From: Chloroflexota bacterium
Lineage (GTDB): Bacteria; Chloroflexota; Anaerolineae; Aggregatilineales; Phototrophicaceae
Reading direction: 5' to 3'
DNA: 64,000 nt
NCBI GenBank assembly: GCA_011525385.1
Contig: WTGF01000058.1
Span: 1-64,000 of the forward strand
Position 1 is the first letter of the stretch, and every line of letters starts with the position of its first letter. Shown here piece after piece: positions 52,338 through 61,280 of this stretch. Under the pieces are notes generated by a model that did no database searches, was not told where the DNA came from, and was given only the letters and a program-made list of their open reading frames with translations. The translations under genes were made by a program, and so were the position numbers.

Positions 52338-53345
52338 TTACTCCATCGAAACCTTCGCCAGCTCGACGCCATCGCGAAGCGTCTTCTCGTAGGCTATAAA
52401 GCTCTGGTGGACATGCATGCCGACCTTCTCGTACAGCGCCAGCGCGTTGGTCAAGCTCTCACCGTCAACTTCCAGGCCGACCGTCCACATGCCGCGATCC
52501 CAATATCCAGCGAAGCTGTAATATAACATCGCCTGCGCCAGTCCACGCCGTCGATAGCCGCGCCGAACGCCGACGATATCGACAAAGCCGATGCCGGGCT
52601 GACGCGGACTCTCTTTCATCGCCACCAGACAGCCGACCGGGAGCCCCGCTGCCTCGTCAACCGCCAGGACCACCAGGCGCGGATCAAAGTTCTTGTCGCT
52701 GTTGAACCAGTGGCGGAAAGCCGCGACATCGTCGTCGAAGGGCTCTTCGACATAACCGTAATGATCCGCAAAGGAATTGCGAAACACATCTACGAACAGC
52801 GTCAAGTCCTCTTCATGGCGATAAGCCTTGAGGCTGATGCCGGCGGGGAAATCCGGGACATCCGGCCGCCGCTCCATCGTGATGCGCATGTCGTAATAAA
52901 TGCGGTCCGGCGCGTAGCCCGCTTGCGCCAGCGCCCTTTCCGCGAAGCCGTAACCGGCCGGCGTTCCCGTTTGCAGACGAACGCGCGCTTCCGGCGGGCA
53001 GCGCTTGATGATCTCGCCAGCCCGCTCCTCCGCCCAGTCCAAGAGCCGCTCGCTGAGGTTATGCCCCTGGAAGTCCGGATGCACGCCCCAATTGACCCAG
53101 GGCCGAACCGGCCTTTCTGATACCGCCCAAACAATTACATACGCGGCCAATAGCCCGGCATCGCTGAACACGCCCAGCGATGAGCGCCCCAGGTCGAAGC
53201 GTGGTTCTCGCCACATTATCAGTGTGTCATCTACGTCAAAGCGCTCGTCGGTGCCTGCGTGCTTGGCAATTGCTGTCGCTGTGCTGGCGTATGCCCGCGC
53301 GTCGTCAAAAGTCAGGGGACGAGTAGTCAAAGTGTTGCCGATCAT
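52338..53345 (-). CDS. Tandem-GNAT acetyltransferase (mycothiol synthase-like outline)
   Basis: A 335-residue protein with two GNAT domains. The first has VNWGVHPDFQGHNLSERLLDWAEE and the second IVGVRRGYRRRGLAQAMLYYSF with NALALYEKVGMHVHQSFIAYEK; the second keeps the R/QxxGxG/A acetyl-CoA loop (RGYRRRGLA). Two-domain GNATs include mycothiol synthase, but nothing here indicates a thiol pathway, so the substrate is open. Start ATG 53345 is preferred over the TTG at 53408. Confidence 0.82.
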   Translation of the reverse strand: MIGNTLTTRPLTFDDARAYASTATAIAKHAGTDERFDVDDTLIMWREPRFDLGRSSLGVFSDAGLLAAYVIVWAVSERPVRPWVNWGVHPDFQGHNLSERLLDWAEERAGEIIKRCPPEARVRLQTGTPAGYGFAERALAQAGYAPDRIYYDMRITMERRPDVPDFPAGISLKAYRHEEDLTLFVDVFRNSFADHYGYVEEPFDDDVAAFRHWFNSDKNFDPRLVVLAVDEAAGLPVGCLVAMKESPRQPGIGFVDIVGVRRGYRRRGLAQAMLYYSFAGYWDRGMWTVGLEVDGESLTNALALYEKVGMHVHQSFIAYEKTLRDGVELAKVSME

Positions 53346-53560
53346 TCTCTTCGCATCCTCGCTGATTCGCCCGATAGAATGGCGACAAAATGGGTCATAT
53401 GAGTTCAATAAGGGTTATTGTAGTGATAAGCGGCGCTTTGTCAAGCTGGCGTTGCCGGCGCTGCAGCGACATTATATGAGCAAAAAGTCTTGCTTAACAC
53501 TGTCCTCGTTCTGCGGTATGATTAGCCCGTTTTGACTGAATGCCCCGGAGCGCAGCGCGG

Positions 53561-54679
53561 ATGAACAAAACGACAAAACGATTCACCGTTGTCATCGGTA
53601 TCATCATGACGGTAGCGATGGTTGGCAGCTTGATATTGCCGCTGTTGTCGGGACAGGTTGCCCAGAGCGATTTCGGCGCCGAAACCCCGCAGCCTACCCG
53701 CCTGCCCGAGCCGACGTTTCCACCGCCTCCGGACATCTCGATGATTGACTTTGAGGCGACCTACCTGCATCCCTCCGGTTTGTTTACTGTCGCGGCTCCG
53801 ACCGGATGGCGCTCAGCCTCCAGCAGCAATACGGCTGACGAACTGCGGGCCAGTTTGAACAATGCTGACGCGCAAAGCATCGTGGAAGCGCGCATCATCA
53901 AGAATCATGGCGGCATTAGCGAGGCGGAAGAACTCAGCGCCTATTTTGACCGTACCTGGCTGGGGCAAAGCTGGCGAGAATACTGGAGTTGGGACGAAAC
54001 CGCCCGCAAGATTAGCGATGCCGGTCATGTTGTGATCGACTTCAATCTAACTCGGTCGCGCACTTATTTCATTGCCAGGCAAGAGTCCTGGCTACAAGAT
54101 GGCGACATTTATAGCGTGCGCGTGGTAACCGCGGAAAACGCGCCTCGTGAACTCAAGTTCTTGTTGGAAGGCGTAACCGACAATGTTCGCAGAATCGAAG
54201 CTTTCGCGGAGGCGCCCTTCGATTGGAAGGCGTATTTCGACAATCTGGACAAACACATCATACGATTTCCGGCGCATTGGCAGTTGACCGACGCCGCCCA
54301 AGGCTTGCCCGCCACAATTGTGGGCGATTCGGTTACGATGGTGGTGGAAACGCACGATGTCGCGCTCGCAAGTGATGCTGATGCCATCCACTGGATTGAG
54401 AAATGGCGCGACGGGCTGGAGGCGCTGACGGTCGAAGCAATTGACGTGGGCGGCGCTCCCGGTTTTCGGGTCTCCTACCAAATTCAGACGCTGGATGGCG
54501 CGACGGACAGTGGTTTGTCGATCATGTTGAATGGTTTTGACAACCGACTCCACGTTGCAAATGCGCGCGTCGGCGACACGGATCTGGACCTGCTCCAGGT
54601 TGACGCGGCCGAGTACCCCATGATTGCGGTATTGGATAGCTTCCGGCTCTTGCCCGAATTGGAAATCTCCGCCGAATAG
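53561..54679 (+). CDS. Membrane-anchored extracytoplasmic hypothetical protein
   Basis: A 372-residue protein with one N-terminal membrane segment (VVIGIIMTVAMVGSLILPLL, about residues 10-29), a Pro-rich linker (PQPTRLPEPTFPPPPD), then about 320 exported residues. The exported part seems to contain two related modules, each with a strand pattern hPSGLFTVAAPTGWR / HIIRFPAHWQLTD, as in PsbP/DUF1795-like or lipoprotein LpqN-like domains. Function unknown. The ATG at 53561 lies 21 bp after the first in-frame start. The MBL gene follows after 61 bp on the same strand. Confidence 0.72.
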   Translation: MNKTTKRFTVVIGIIMTVAMVGSLILPLLSGQVAQSDFGAETPQPTRLPEPTFPPPPDISMIDFEATYLHPSGLFTVAAPTGWRSASSSNTADELRASLNNADAQSIVEARIIKNHGGISEAEELSAYFDRTWLGQSWREYWSWDETARKISDAGHVVIDFNLTRSRTYFIARQESWLQDGDIYSVRVVTAENAPRELKFLLEGVTDNVRRIEAFAEAPFDWKAYFDNLDKHIIRFPAHWQLTDAAQGLPATIVGDSVTMVVETHDVALASDADAIHWIEKWRDGLEALTVEAIDVGGAPGFRVSYQIQTLDGATDSGLSIMLNGFDNRLHVANARVGDTDLDLLQVDAAEYPMIAVLDSFRLLPELEISAE

Positions 54680-54740
54680 ACAGAGGCCTCGGCCCTTGGC
54701 GATTCTTCACTTGCGCGGTTCACAAAGCTGGATAGCTTCG

Positions 54741-55511
54741 ATGCGTCAGATTCTTGAACTACAGCCAAACCTGCATGTCCTGGAAGTCACACAGCCTGAA
54801 TTCACGGTGCGGTCAGTAGCTGTCATTGGCGAACGATATGCGGTACTTTGGGATACGCTCACAGGCGCGGGTGACATGGCGGCTTTCGAGCCCGCCATCG
54901 GTACCAAGCCATTTCACGTTGTTTATAGCCACGCGGATTGGGATCATGTCTGGGGCACGAACGGCTTTTCGCGCCCGCCGCTGGATATCATTGGGCACAA
55001 GGCCTGTTTGCGTCGATTCGACGAGGACGTGGCGATGACGCTTTGTGACATGCAGCTTGCTGAGCCAGGCAAATGGGATGACATCGAGTTGATCCCGCCA
55101 AACCTGGTATTCAGTTCGCGCATGAGCCTGGACCTCGGAGGAATCACGTTGGAACTGCATCACCTTCCCGGTCATAGCCCCGATTGCATTGTTGGATGGA
55201 TACCGCAATGGGGCGTCCTCCTCGGCGGCGACGCCATCGAGACTCCTTTGCCAGTCGCGCATGATCCCGGGTTCTTGGCCGATTGGCTGGATTCTCTGGA
55301 AACCTGGGCGAACAACGGTGATGTAAAGCGGGCAATTTCGGCGCATGGGAGCATCAAAGGGCGGGAGAGCCTGGACAGCACCGTGGACTATTTGCGCCGA
55401 CTGATCGCCGGCGATGATATCGAGTTCGAGTCGGAACTTGACGATTTCTATCGGGGGGCTCATCAAAAGAATTTAGAACTGGCAAGGGGCGGCGATCAAG
55501 GGGATGACTGA
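54741..55511 (+). CDS. MBL-fold metallo-hydrolase
   Basis: A 256-residue metallo-beta-lactamase fold protein: metal motif YSHADWDHVWG (HxHxDH-like, with Ala-Asp-Trp between His and Asp-His), LHHLPGHSPDCIVGW, GGDAIETP and the late His in ISAHGSIKG. The substrate is not evident; the family includes glyoxalase II-like and lactonase enzymes. Start ATG 54741; the frame is open to 54624 in the previous gene. Its stop overlaps the mug start by 8 bp, so both are translated from one mRNA. Confidence 0.85.
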   Translation: MRQILELQPNLHVLEVTQPEFTVRSVAVIGERYAVLWDTLTGAGDMAAFEPAIGTKPFHVVYSHADWDHVWGTNGFSRPPLDIIGHKACLRRFDEDVAMTLCDMQLAEPGKWDDIELIPPNLVFSSRMSLDLGGITLELHHLPGHSPDCIVGWIPQWGVLLGGDAIETPLPVAHDPGFLADWLDSLETWANNGDVKRAISAHGSIKGRESLDSTVDYLRRLIAGDDIEFESELDDFYRGAHQKNLELARGGDQGDD

Positions 55512-56058
55512 TGTCCTGCCCGATGTATTGGACTTCGGATTGGCGTTGGTCTTCTGTGGTACAGCCGCCAGTACGATTTCGGCCAGGTATGAAGCCTACT
55601 ACGCCAATCCCGGCAACAGGTTTTGGCGAACCCTTTGCCAGGCTGGCTTTACTCCGCGCCTTTATGAGCCTTGGGAGTTTTACAAGCTTCTCGATCTGCG
55701 CATTGGCTTGACTGATGTGGCAAAAGGCAAGGCGGGCTCCGATGCTGATCTTAAGCGGTCTGACTTCGATCCCGGTGCATTAAACGCGAAGATCCTTCGC
55801 GTTAAACCGCAGATCCTGGCCTTCACCAGCAAGGCCGCTTGGCGCGCCTGGAAAGGCGTCCCGTCAAAGCAAGCGGTATCTTGGGGCTGGCAGGAGGAAA
55901 TCCTTGGCGCAACGCGGATTTATGTGCTGCCGTCGTCCTCCGGCGCGGCGCGGCGCTATTGGGATACGGCGCCCTGGCTGGAGCTTGCCGAAGACTATCG
56001 ATCGCGAATGCGGCCGCTCGGCGGCGGCGAAAAAATCCGCCGCGCTCACAGAAAATAA
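55504..56058 (+). CDS. mug: Mismatch-specific uracil/thymine-DNA glycosylase
   Basis: A 184-residue glycosylase of the MUG/TDG family that removes U or T opposite G. It has the active-site segment LVFCGTAASTISARYEAYYANPGNRFW (key parts FCGTAAS and NPGNRFW), DLRIGLTDVAK and the late motif VLPSSSGAARRYW. The GINPG Asn of E. coli Mug is replaced by T-A-A here, as in many actinobacterial and Chloroflexota versions. The last 15 or so codons (RPLGGGEKIRRAHRK) lie inside a dispersed repeat, so the native C-terminus may have been extended. dut follows. Confidence 0.88.
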   Translation: MTDVLPDVLDFGLALVFCGTAASTISARYEAYYANPGNRFWRTLCQAGFTPRLYEPWEFYKLLDLRIGLTDVAKGKAGSDADLKRSDFDPGALNAKILRVKPQILAFTSKAAWRAWKGVPSKQAVSWGWQEEILGATRIYVLPSSSGAARRYWDTAPWLELAEDYRSRMRPLGGGEKIRRAHRK

Positions 56059-56098
56059 CAAGCATTCTCCTCGCACAAGCAAGGCGGTTTATCAAATA
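56010..56098 (+). repeat. Structured dispersed repeat (agccgctcggcg family), copy overlapping mug
   Basis: ggccgctcggcggcggcgaaa followed by ccgcgctcac and, later, gcggtttatcaaataagtga parallels the other family members, most closely the 19147 and 41250 copies. It supplies the 3' coding end of mug and ends just before dut. Confidence 0.5.
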
Positions 56099-56118
56099 AG
56101 TGAGCCTAGAGGTCGACA

Positions 56119-56550
56119 ATGCGCGTATTTATGAATGAGGAACGACGCGCCCTGGCGCGCGAGTTTTCCTCCCCGCGCGCCGGCGATGCGGGATACGACC
56201 TGCACGCCATTGACGATAGCGAAGTCGCGCCATTGCAACGCATAGCGATACGGACCGGGCTGCATATTGAGATTCCGGCAGGCTACGTTGGTCTGGTGAA
56301 AGATCGTTCAAGCGTCGCTGCGGCCGGAATGCATTGCTTGGCGGGCGTCATCGACAGTTCCTATCGCGGCGAGTTAAAAGTATTGATGGTTAATCTCGAC
56401 AGCGAAACTGTTCTAATCAAGGCTGGCCAGAAAATCGCGCAACTCGTCATCGTTCCCGTCTTGACGGAAGGGATTGAATTGGCGGCTCGCCTGGAGGACC
56501 TTTCGCCCAGTGAACGCGGCGAGGGCGGCTTTGGCTCGACAGGTGAGTAA
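56119..56550 (+). CDS. dut: dUTP diphosphatase
   Basis: A 143-residue trimeric-type dUTPase that hydrolyses dUTP to dUMP and pyrophosphate. All five motifs are visible: I AGDAGYDLHA, II DRSSVAAAG, III GVIDSSYRGELKV, IV GQKIAQLVIVPV and V RGEGGFGSTG. ATG at 56119 behind agaggt; an ATG four codons later is possible. It follows mug on the same strand, a sensible pairing for keeping uracil out of DNA. The 3' neighbour is convergent. Confidence 0.96.
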   Translation: MRVFMNEERRALAREFSSPRAGDAGYDLHAIDDSEVAPLQRIAIRTGLHIEIPAGYVGLVKDRSSVAAAGMHCLAGVIDSSYRGELKVLMVNLDSETVLIKAGQKIAQLVIVPVLTEGIELAARLEDLSPSERGEGGFGSTGE

Positions 56551-56589
56551 GCGACTGGCCCGGGCGGACACGCGATTGCTGGCGGCGCG

Positions 56590-57336
56590 CTAGTTATGGT
56601 ACGCCGTACCGCCACCATCAACGACCAGGACTTGCCCGGTCATGAAAGCGGCGGCATCCGAGCAGAGGAACAAGGCGACCCCGGCGATGTCGCTAGGAAG
56701 GCCGCTTCGCTTCAGGATCACGCGCTCGGCCGGGACGGTCGGCATATCGTCCTCGGCGATGTTGCCGGCGGCGATGGCGTTGACAAGAATGTTGTAAGGC
56801 GCGAGTTCGCGCGCCGCTTGCCGCGTCATGCCAAGGACGCCCGATTTGCTCGCGACATAAGGGATGCCCGACGGCATGCTGCCGCCGATACCAACGGGGG
56901 CCGCCAAATTGACAATGCGTCCGCCGCCTTCGTCAGCCATGACACGTCCAACCAGTTGCGTACAAAAGAAGTTGCCAGTGACGTTGACTTCGAGTTGGCG
57001 CCGCCAGTCCCATTCGTCGATCGCCAACATGGGTTCGGCTTTGAATGCGCCCGCGGCATTGACCAGAATGTGAATCTTGCCAAAAGCATCGCGGGTCCGC
57101 TCGATCATGTTGGCTGTCTGGAAGCGATTGGCGACATCGCCGTGAAGCGGCAAGCCCCGCGCGCCGTGTTCCCCGACTTCCGCTGCGACGGCCTCTGCAC
57201 GCTCGATATTGAGATCATTAAGCGCGACGGCAGCGCCGCTCTCGGCCAGGGCGATGGCAATTGCCCGACCGATGCCGGCGCCAGCACCTGTCACCAGCGC
57301 GTTTTGGCCCGACAGATCAACCGAAAATTTTGGCAC
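56590..57336 (-). CDS. Short-chain dehydrogenase/reductase (SDR)
   Basis: A 248-residue classical SDR: cofactor motif VTGAGAGIGRAIAIAL (TGxxxGIG), NAAGAF, the catalytic Ser region IVNLAAPVGIGG, YVASK (YxxxK) and the C-terminal FLCSDAAAFMTGQVLVVDGG. The family-typical catalytic Ser in the NLAA..G segment is less clear here (a Ser lies further on in GGSMPSG). An oxidoreductase of the FabG-like group with unknown substrate. It starts 15 bp downstream of the ssb stop on the same strand. Confidence 0.88.
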   Translation of the reverse strand: MPKFSVDLSGQNALVTGAGAGIGRAIAIALAESGAAVALNDLNIERAEAVAAEVGEHGARGLPLHGDVANRFQTANMIERTRDAFGKIHILVNAAGAFKAEPMLAIDEWDWRRQLEVNVTGNFFCTQLVGRVMADEGGGRIVNLAAPVGIGGSMPSGIPYVASKSGVLGMTRQAARELAPYNILVNAIAAGNIAEDDMPTVPAERVILKRSGLPSDIAGVALFLCSDAAAFMTGQVLVVDGGGTAYHN

Positions 57337-57351
57337 AAGCTCGTGTTCCGG

Positions 57352-57831
57352 CTAAAAAGGAATGTCATCCACGGAGCTGGGCGGGTCGGCAAAATTGGAG
57401 GCGCGATCGTCGCGGCGCTGATCGTCGCGGCGTCCGCCACCCTGTCTGCCGCCACCCTGTCTGCCGCCACCTTGCCAACCGCCGCCTTGGTCGTCTTCGC
57501 CGCGGCTGCTCAGAAAGCGCACGTCGCGCGCGGTCAAATCGAGCGAAGCCGCGGCTTCGCCATTGTTGTTGATGTAGCCCCGCGCCGATACGTTGCCTGT
57601 CACCAGGACCCGCCGGCCTTTCGCCAGGTAGGTATTGCAATTTTCCGCTTGCGGCCCCCAAACAGCGACGCGATACCAGGTTGTCCGCTCTTGCTGTTCA
57701 TTCGTTTGGCGGTCCCGCCAACGTTCCGAGACAGCCACGCTGAAGTTGCAGACTGCGCGACCATTTTGCATATAACGGAGTTCCGGGTCGCCGCCGAGGT
57801 TTCCTACGATGATTGTCTGATGCCAGCTCAT
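57352..57831 (-). CDS. ssb: Single-stranded DNA-binding protein
   Basis: A 159-residue SSB. The N-terminal OB fold (residues 1-105) has IIVGNLGGDPELRYMQNG, NFSVAVSERW, TTWYRVAVWGPQAENC and YLAKGRRVLVTGNVSARGY. A Gly/Arg/Gln-rich disordered linker with three 5-residue repeats (GGGRQ-like) follows, and the acidic tip VDDIPF that docks partner proteins is intact. It is upstream of the SDR gene. No rpsF/rpsR neighbours, so this may be a stand-alone copy. Confidence 0.95.
   Translation of the reverse strand: MSWHQTIIVGNLGGDPELRYMQNGRAVCNFSVAVSERWRDRQTNEQQERTTWYRVAVWGPQAENCNTYLAKGRRVLVTGNVSARGYINNNGEAAASLDLTARDVRFLSSRGEDDQGGGWQGGGRQGGGRQGGGRRDDQRRDDRASNFADPPSSVDDIPF
57434..57478 (-). repeat. 15-bp tandem repeat inside ssb
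   Basis: The unit ccgccaccctgtctg occurs twice exactly (57434-57463), with a third degenerate copy (57464-57478). It keeps the reading frame and encodes the GGGRQ-type linker repeats, so its copy number could vary by slippage. Confidence 0.75.
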
Positions 57832-57928
57832 TTTTCCTGCTCCTAAATCACTTTCGTCAAAAGATAGAACGGTGTTTGCTTGCCGCGCGTTCCTTAGTCA
57901 CGGACCTTCATATCTGAACATTAGGGGA

Positions 57929-59383
57929 CTATTTCATACTGTCAATTTTACTTTGCAGAATCTTGCGAGCCAGGCTTGGATCCGCTTTGCCTCGCAACTC
58001 CGCCATAACTCTTCCAAATAATGCATTGATGACTTTGTCGTTGCCATCAAGCACTCTTTGTACCAGATCCTGGTTGTCCGCTATGACCTTTTCGACGGCA
58101 ACGCCGAGGATATCCGGGTCCGAGATTTGAGCCAAAGCCTTTTCATCGACGATCTCTCTTGCGGTTTTACCGGTATTCCACATCTCCGGGAGCACCTTTT
58201 TTCTGGCGGTACTCTGGTTGATCGCGCCATTTTGAACCAGCGTCAGCAGTCCGGCGAAGTTTTTCGCCGATATAGGGACGGCGTCGATGGACTCTCGCTC
58301 GATGTCGCGGGCATTCATCATACGGAAGAGATCGGTTGTGATCCAGTTGCTGGCAATCTTGGCGTCGACGCCGTTGTCGATGATCTCCTGAAAATAGGCG
58401 GCAACCGATCGTTCGGCGGTCAAAACCGCCGCGTCGTAGGGGCTCAGTTTCAATTCATCTATGAAACGCTGTTGCAATTCATCGGGCAAAGCCGGCAACC
58501 TCCTCCTCAAGTCCTCCACCCACTCTCGGCTGACCTCGACTAGGGGCAGGTCGGGTTCGGGGAAGTAGCGGTACTCGTCCGCGCGTTCCTTGTAGCGCTG
58601 CACCGTGATTTTCTGCGCGGTTTCGTCCCAGCCGAGCGTAGCGGGCTTGACCCTGGCGCCGTTGCCATAGAGCTGGATCTGCCTTTGCACTTCGTAATCA
58701 ATGGCCTTGACCATGTTACGTATGCTATTGAGGTTTTTGATCTCGGTCCGCTCGCGCAATTCGGTATCGCTCGCTTGCATGACGCTGACGTTAGCTTCGA
58801 AGCGCAGGATGCCTTTGGACATATCGCCGTTATTGACACCGAGGTAACGCAAGATGGAACGGAGCTTGCGCGCATAGGCTTCAGCTTCTGCCGCGCTGGC
58901 GATATCGGGCTCGGACACAATCTCCAAGAGGGGAACGCCGGCGCGATTATAGTCGACCAGGCTGCCGCCCATGGTGTGGGTGAGTTTGCCCGTGTCCTCT
59001 TCCATGTGGGCTCGGCGGACCCGTATCTGTTTGCTTGTCCCGTCGTCGACTTCGATGTTGATGTATCCATTGACGGCCAGGGGACGGTCGTACTGGCTGA
59101 TTTGATAGCCCTTGGGCAGATCGGGATAAAAATAGTTTTTGCGGGCGAACTGATTAACGGGCGGGATATGGCAATTGAGAGCCAAACCGACCATGATGCC
59201 GTATTCCATGGCCCGCATATTGATAACGGGCAAGGTTCCGGGCATGCCCAAGGACAGGGGATCAACCGCGGTATTGGGTTCCGCTTCGACGCTGTCGACA
59301 ACCGGACATCGGCTAAACATCTTGCTCTCGGTTTCCATTTCGGCATGGACTTCCAAGCCGATAACCGTTTTCCATTCGCTCAT
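57929..59383 (-). CDS. gatB: Aspartyl/glutamyl-tRNA(Asn/Gln) amidotransferase subunit B
   Basis: A 484-residue subunit B of GatCAB, which converts Glu-tRNA(Gln) or Asp-tRNA(Asn) to the amidated form. It has VIGLEVHAEM, the GAD-type cradle with ARKNYFYPDLPKGYQISQYD, RRAHMEEDTGKLTH, DYNRAGVPLLEIVSEPDI, EIKNLNSIRNMVKAIDYEV, and the C-terminal YqeY-like helical domain that binds tRNA. Length is typical (about 475-490). gatA and gatC are not in the window. Upstream lies a 390-bp gap containing a long repeat copy. Confidence 0.97.
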   Translation of the reverse strand: MSEWKTVIGLEVHAEMETESKMFSRCPVVDSVEAEPNTAVDPLSLGMPGTLPVINMRAMEYGIMVGLALNCHIPPVNQFARKNYFYPDLPKGYQISQYDRPLAVNGYINIEVDDGTSKQIRVRRAHMEEDTGKLTHTMGGSLVDYNRAGVPLLEIVSEPDIASAAEAEAYARKLRSILRYLGVNNGDMSKGILRFEANVSVMQASDTELRERTEIKNLNSIRNMVKAIDYEVQRQIQLYGNGARVKPATLGWDETAQKITVQRYKERADEYRYFPEPDLPLVEVSREWVEDLRRRLPALPDELQQRFIDELKLSPYDAAVLTAERSVAAYFQEIIDNGVDAKIASNWITTDLFRMMNARDIERESIDAVPISAKNFAGLLTLVQNGAINQSTARKKVLPEMWNTGKTAREIVDEKALAQISDPDILGVAVEKVIADNQDLVQRVLDGNDKVINALFGRVMAELRGKADPSLARKILQSKIDSMK

Positions 59384-59585
59384 GAGGCGCAGCCAGTCTG
59401 TGAATCACATGCAGGAGACAATTTAGCACAAAGGTTCGCAAGTTGCAAAGGGCTGAATTTGCTAGGCATAGTATCGCTCCCTTGCGGCCCCCGCAAGTCC
59501 CCCGGGAGCGCCTCGCGCCGTCCCCGTATTTTCCCAGTTTCTGGGGCCGTGGAAGAGCTGGAGGGCTCGGTATTGCTGGATTTAT

Positions 59586-59738
59586 ATTCACCACAGCCGC
59601 TCGGCGCGTAACCGGCGAAATTGGGCTACCACGCCCACACAAAATAAAAAACCCGCTCGGCTACCGCAGATCGTGGTTTATTAGAAAAGAGGCACAGAGG
59701 GCTGTGTTTCGGGTGACCAGATTGGTCGCCCCTACGGG
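59586..59738 (+). repeat. About 150-bp dispersed repeat (agccgctcggcg family), copy left of the aminotransferase
   Basis: The first 98 bases equal the copy at 61281 at 96 positions, in the same orientation; similarity continues through gtttcgggtgaccagattggtcgcccc. Contains the agccgctcggcgcgtaaccgg core at 59595. The remaining part of the 59384-59773 gap shows no gene. Frames crossing this repeat share a peptide with those at 61281 only because the DNA is repeated. Confidence 0.85.
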
Positions 59739-59773
59739 ATTTGGCACGGGTGTGCATGGCAGCGAAGGAGTAC

Positions 59774-60970
59774 CTAAGCCATCAGTACTGATTCGGTTGC
59801 TCGATCGATGATTCCGCGCTTGTTCAAGAAGCGTTCCAGTCGTTTGAGGGCTTCTCTGATAGTATCTTCGCTTGTGGCGTAACTGGCGCGGAGGAAACCG
59901 CCCCCGCTAGGACCAAATGCGCTGCCCGGGATAAGGGCCAGGCGTTCTTCCAGCAGCAGTTCCTCACAAAACGCTTCGTCATCCATAGCGGTGACTTTGA
60001 TGCTTGGGAAGGCATAGAAGGCGCCGCGCGGCTCGAAGCAAGACAATCCCAGGCGATTGAAACCGTCGACGATCAGCCGACGCCGCCGGTCATACTGCTG
60101 GCGCATGTATTCGACATCGCCCTCGCCATGTTGAACGGCTTCCAGGGCAGCGGTCTGGCCCATGGTGGGGGCGGACATGATCAAATACTGGTGCAGTTTG
60201 TACATGGCTTCGGTGAAGGTCTTTGGCGCCGTAACGTAGCCAATCCGCCAGCCGGTCATGGCGTAGGACTTGCTCATGCCACTGAGGACAATTGTGCGGT
60301 CGAACATATCGGGCAGCGCCGCGAAATTGATGTGCTCGACGCCATAAACGAGCCGTTCATATATCTCGTCGGAGACCACGATCAGGTCATGTTTTTGCGC
60401 AACGGCAGCCACTTGCAGCATATGCTCACGGGTCAGTACCGCGCCGGTGGGGTTGTTGGGGTAGCTGAGCAGAATCGCTTTGGTCCCTGGGGTAACGGCG
60501 GCTTCCAGATCGTCAGCCGTCACCTGAAAGTCGTGATCAACCGAAGTCGGCACAAAAACCGGCCTGCCGCCCGCCATCTCCACAATGGCGGCATTCGCAA
60601 CAAAACAGGGCTCGACGACGAGCACTTCGTCACCGGGATCCAGCAGCACTTTTAAGGCGAGATAGAGCGCTTCGCTGACGCCAACGGTGATCAAAACTTC
60701 ATCATCCGGTGAATACGTCAACTGATAGCGTTTTTGGATATGAGCCGATATTGCCGCCCGCAATTCGTGAATCCCGGCATTGGATGTGTATCCGGTAAGG
60801 CCGTCGTAAATGCTTTGGACGCCCGCCTCGACAATATGTGACGGCGTCACAAAATCGGGCTCGCCGATGCCCAAGGTGACCACATCGTCCATGGTGGCTG
60901 CGATATCAAAATAGCGGCGGATGCCGGAGGGACGAAGTTTATTCACACTGCGGGAAAGATATCGATTCAT
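59774..60970 (-). CDS. Class I/II pyridoxal phosphate aminotransferase (aspartate aminotransferase-like)
   Basis: A 398-residue fold-type I aminotransferase: GEPDFVTP, YTSNAGIHELRAAI, SYPNNPTGAV (171-176 region with the conserved Asn), D201 in VVSDEIYERLVY, the PLP lysine K234 in SGMSKSYAMTGWRIGY, and the substrate-binding Arg in GFLRASYAT. It resembles the thermophilic AspC/PatA/alanine-type enzymes of subgroup Ib; exact amino acid unknown. The gene is bracketed by two direct copies of a 150-bp repeat. A small hairpin GCGGGA/TCCCGC (61018-61036) lies upstream. Confidence 0.92.
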   Translation of the reverse strand: MNRYLSRSVNKLRPSGIRRYFDIAATMDDVVTLGIGEPDFVTPSHIVEAGVQSIYDGLTGYTSNAGIHELRAAISAHIQKRYQLTYSPDDEVLITVGVSEALYLALKVLLDPGDEVLVVEPCFVANAAIVEMAGGRPVFVPTSVDHDFQVTADDLEAAVTPGTKAILLSYPNNPTGAVLTREHMLQVAAVAQKHDLIVVSDEIYERLVYGVEHINFAALPDMFDRTIVLSGMSKSYAMTGWRIGYVTAPKTFTEAMYKLHQYLIMSAPTMGQTAALEAVQHGEGDVEYMRQQYDRRRRLIVDGFNRLGLSCFEPRGAFYAFPSIKVTAMDDEAFCEELLLEERLALIPGSAFGPSGGGFLRASYATSEDTIREALKRLERFLNKRGIIDRATESVLMA

Positions 60971-61280
60971 CTGTTGGGTTCCTCGTTGACAAAGTCGGAA
61001 GGTTTATATCATGGGACGCGGGAGATAGCATCCCGCATCTATTTCCAATTATACGAACTGTTTTCCTACAGAGTGTATGAGGGCTTAAGTAGAATGCGGG
61101 AAAATGAGCTGATGCTTAGATCAAGTTGTAGGAATTGTCCGGTCACTCACGCGTTGCCAGGTCGGGGAAGCATTTTGAAATCTTAATGCCGCTATGTGCC
61201 GGTTACGCCAGCCGAGGTATGATTTGCCCGAAAGGGGTACGAAATTGTGGATGTCGCCTATGCGAGTTCAATAAGGGGAG

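Noticed and set aside
59443..59811. 122-codon frame sharing a peptide with 61135-61662
   Set aside because: The shared peptide comes from the 150-bp DNA repeat; no start site or conservation supports a gene.
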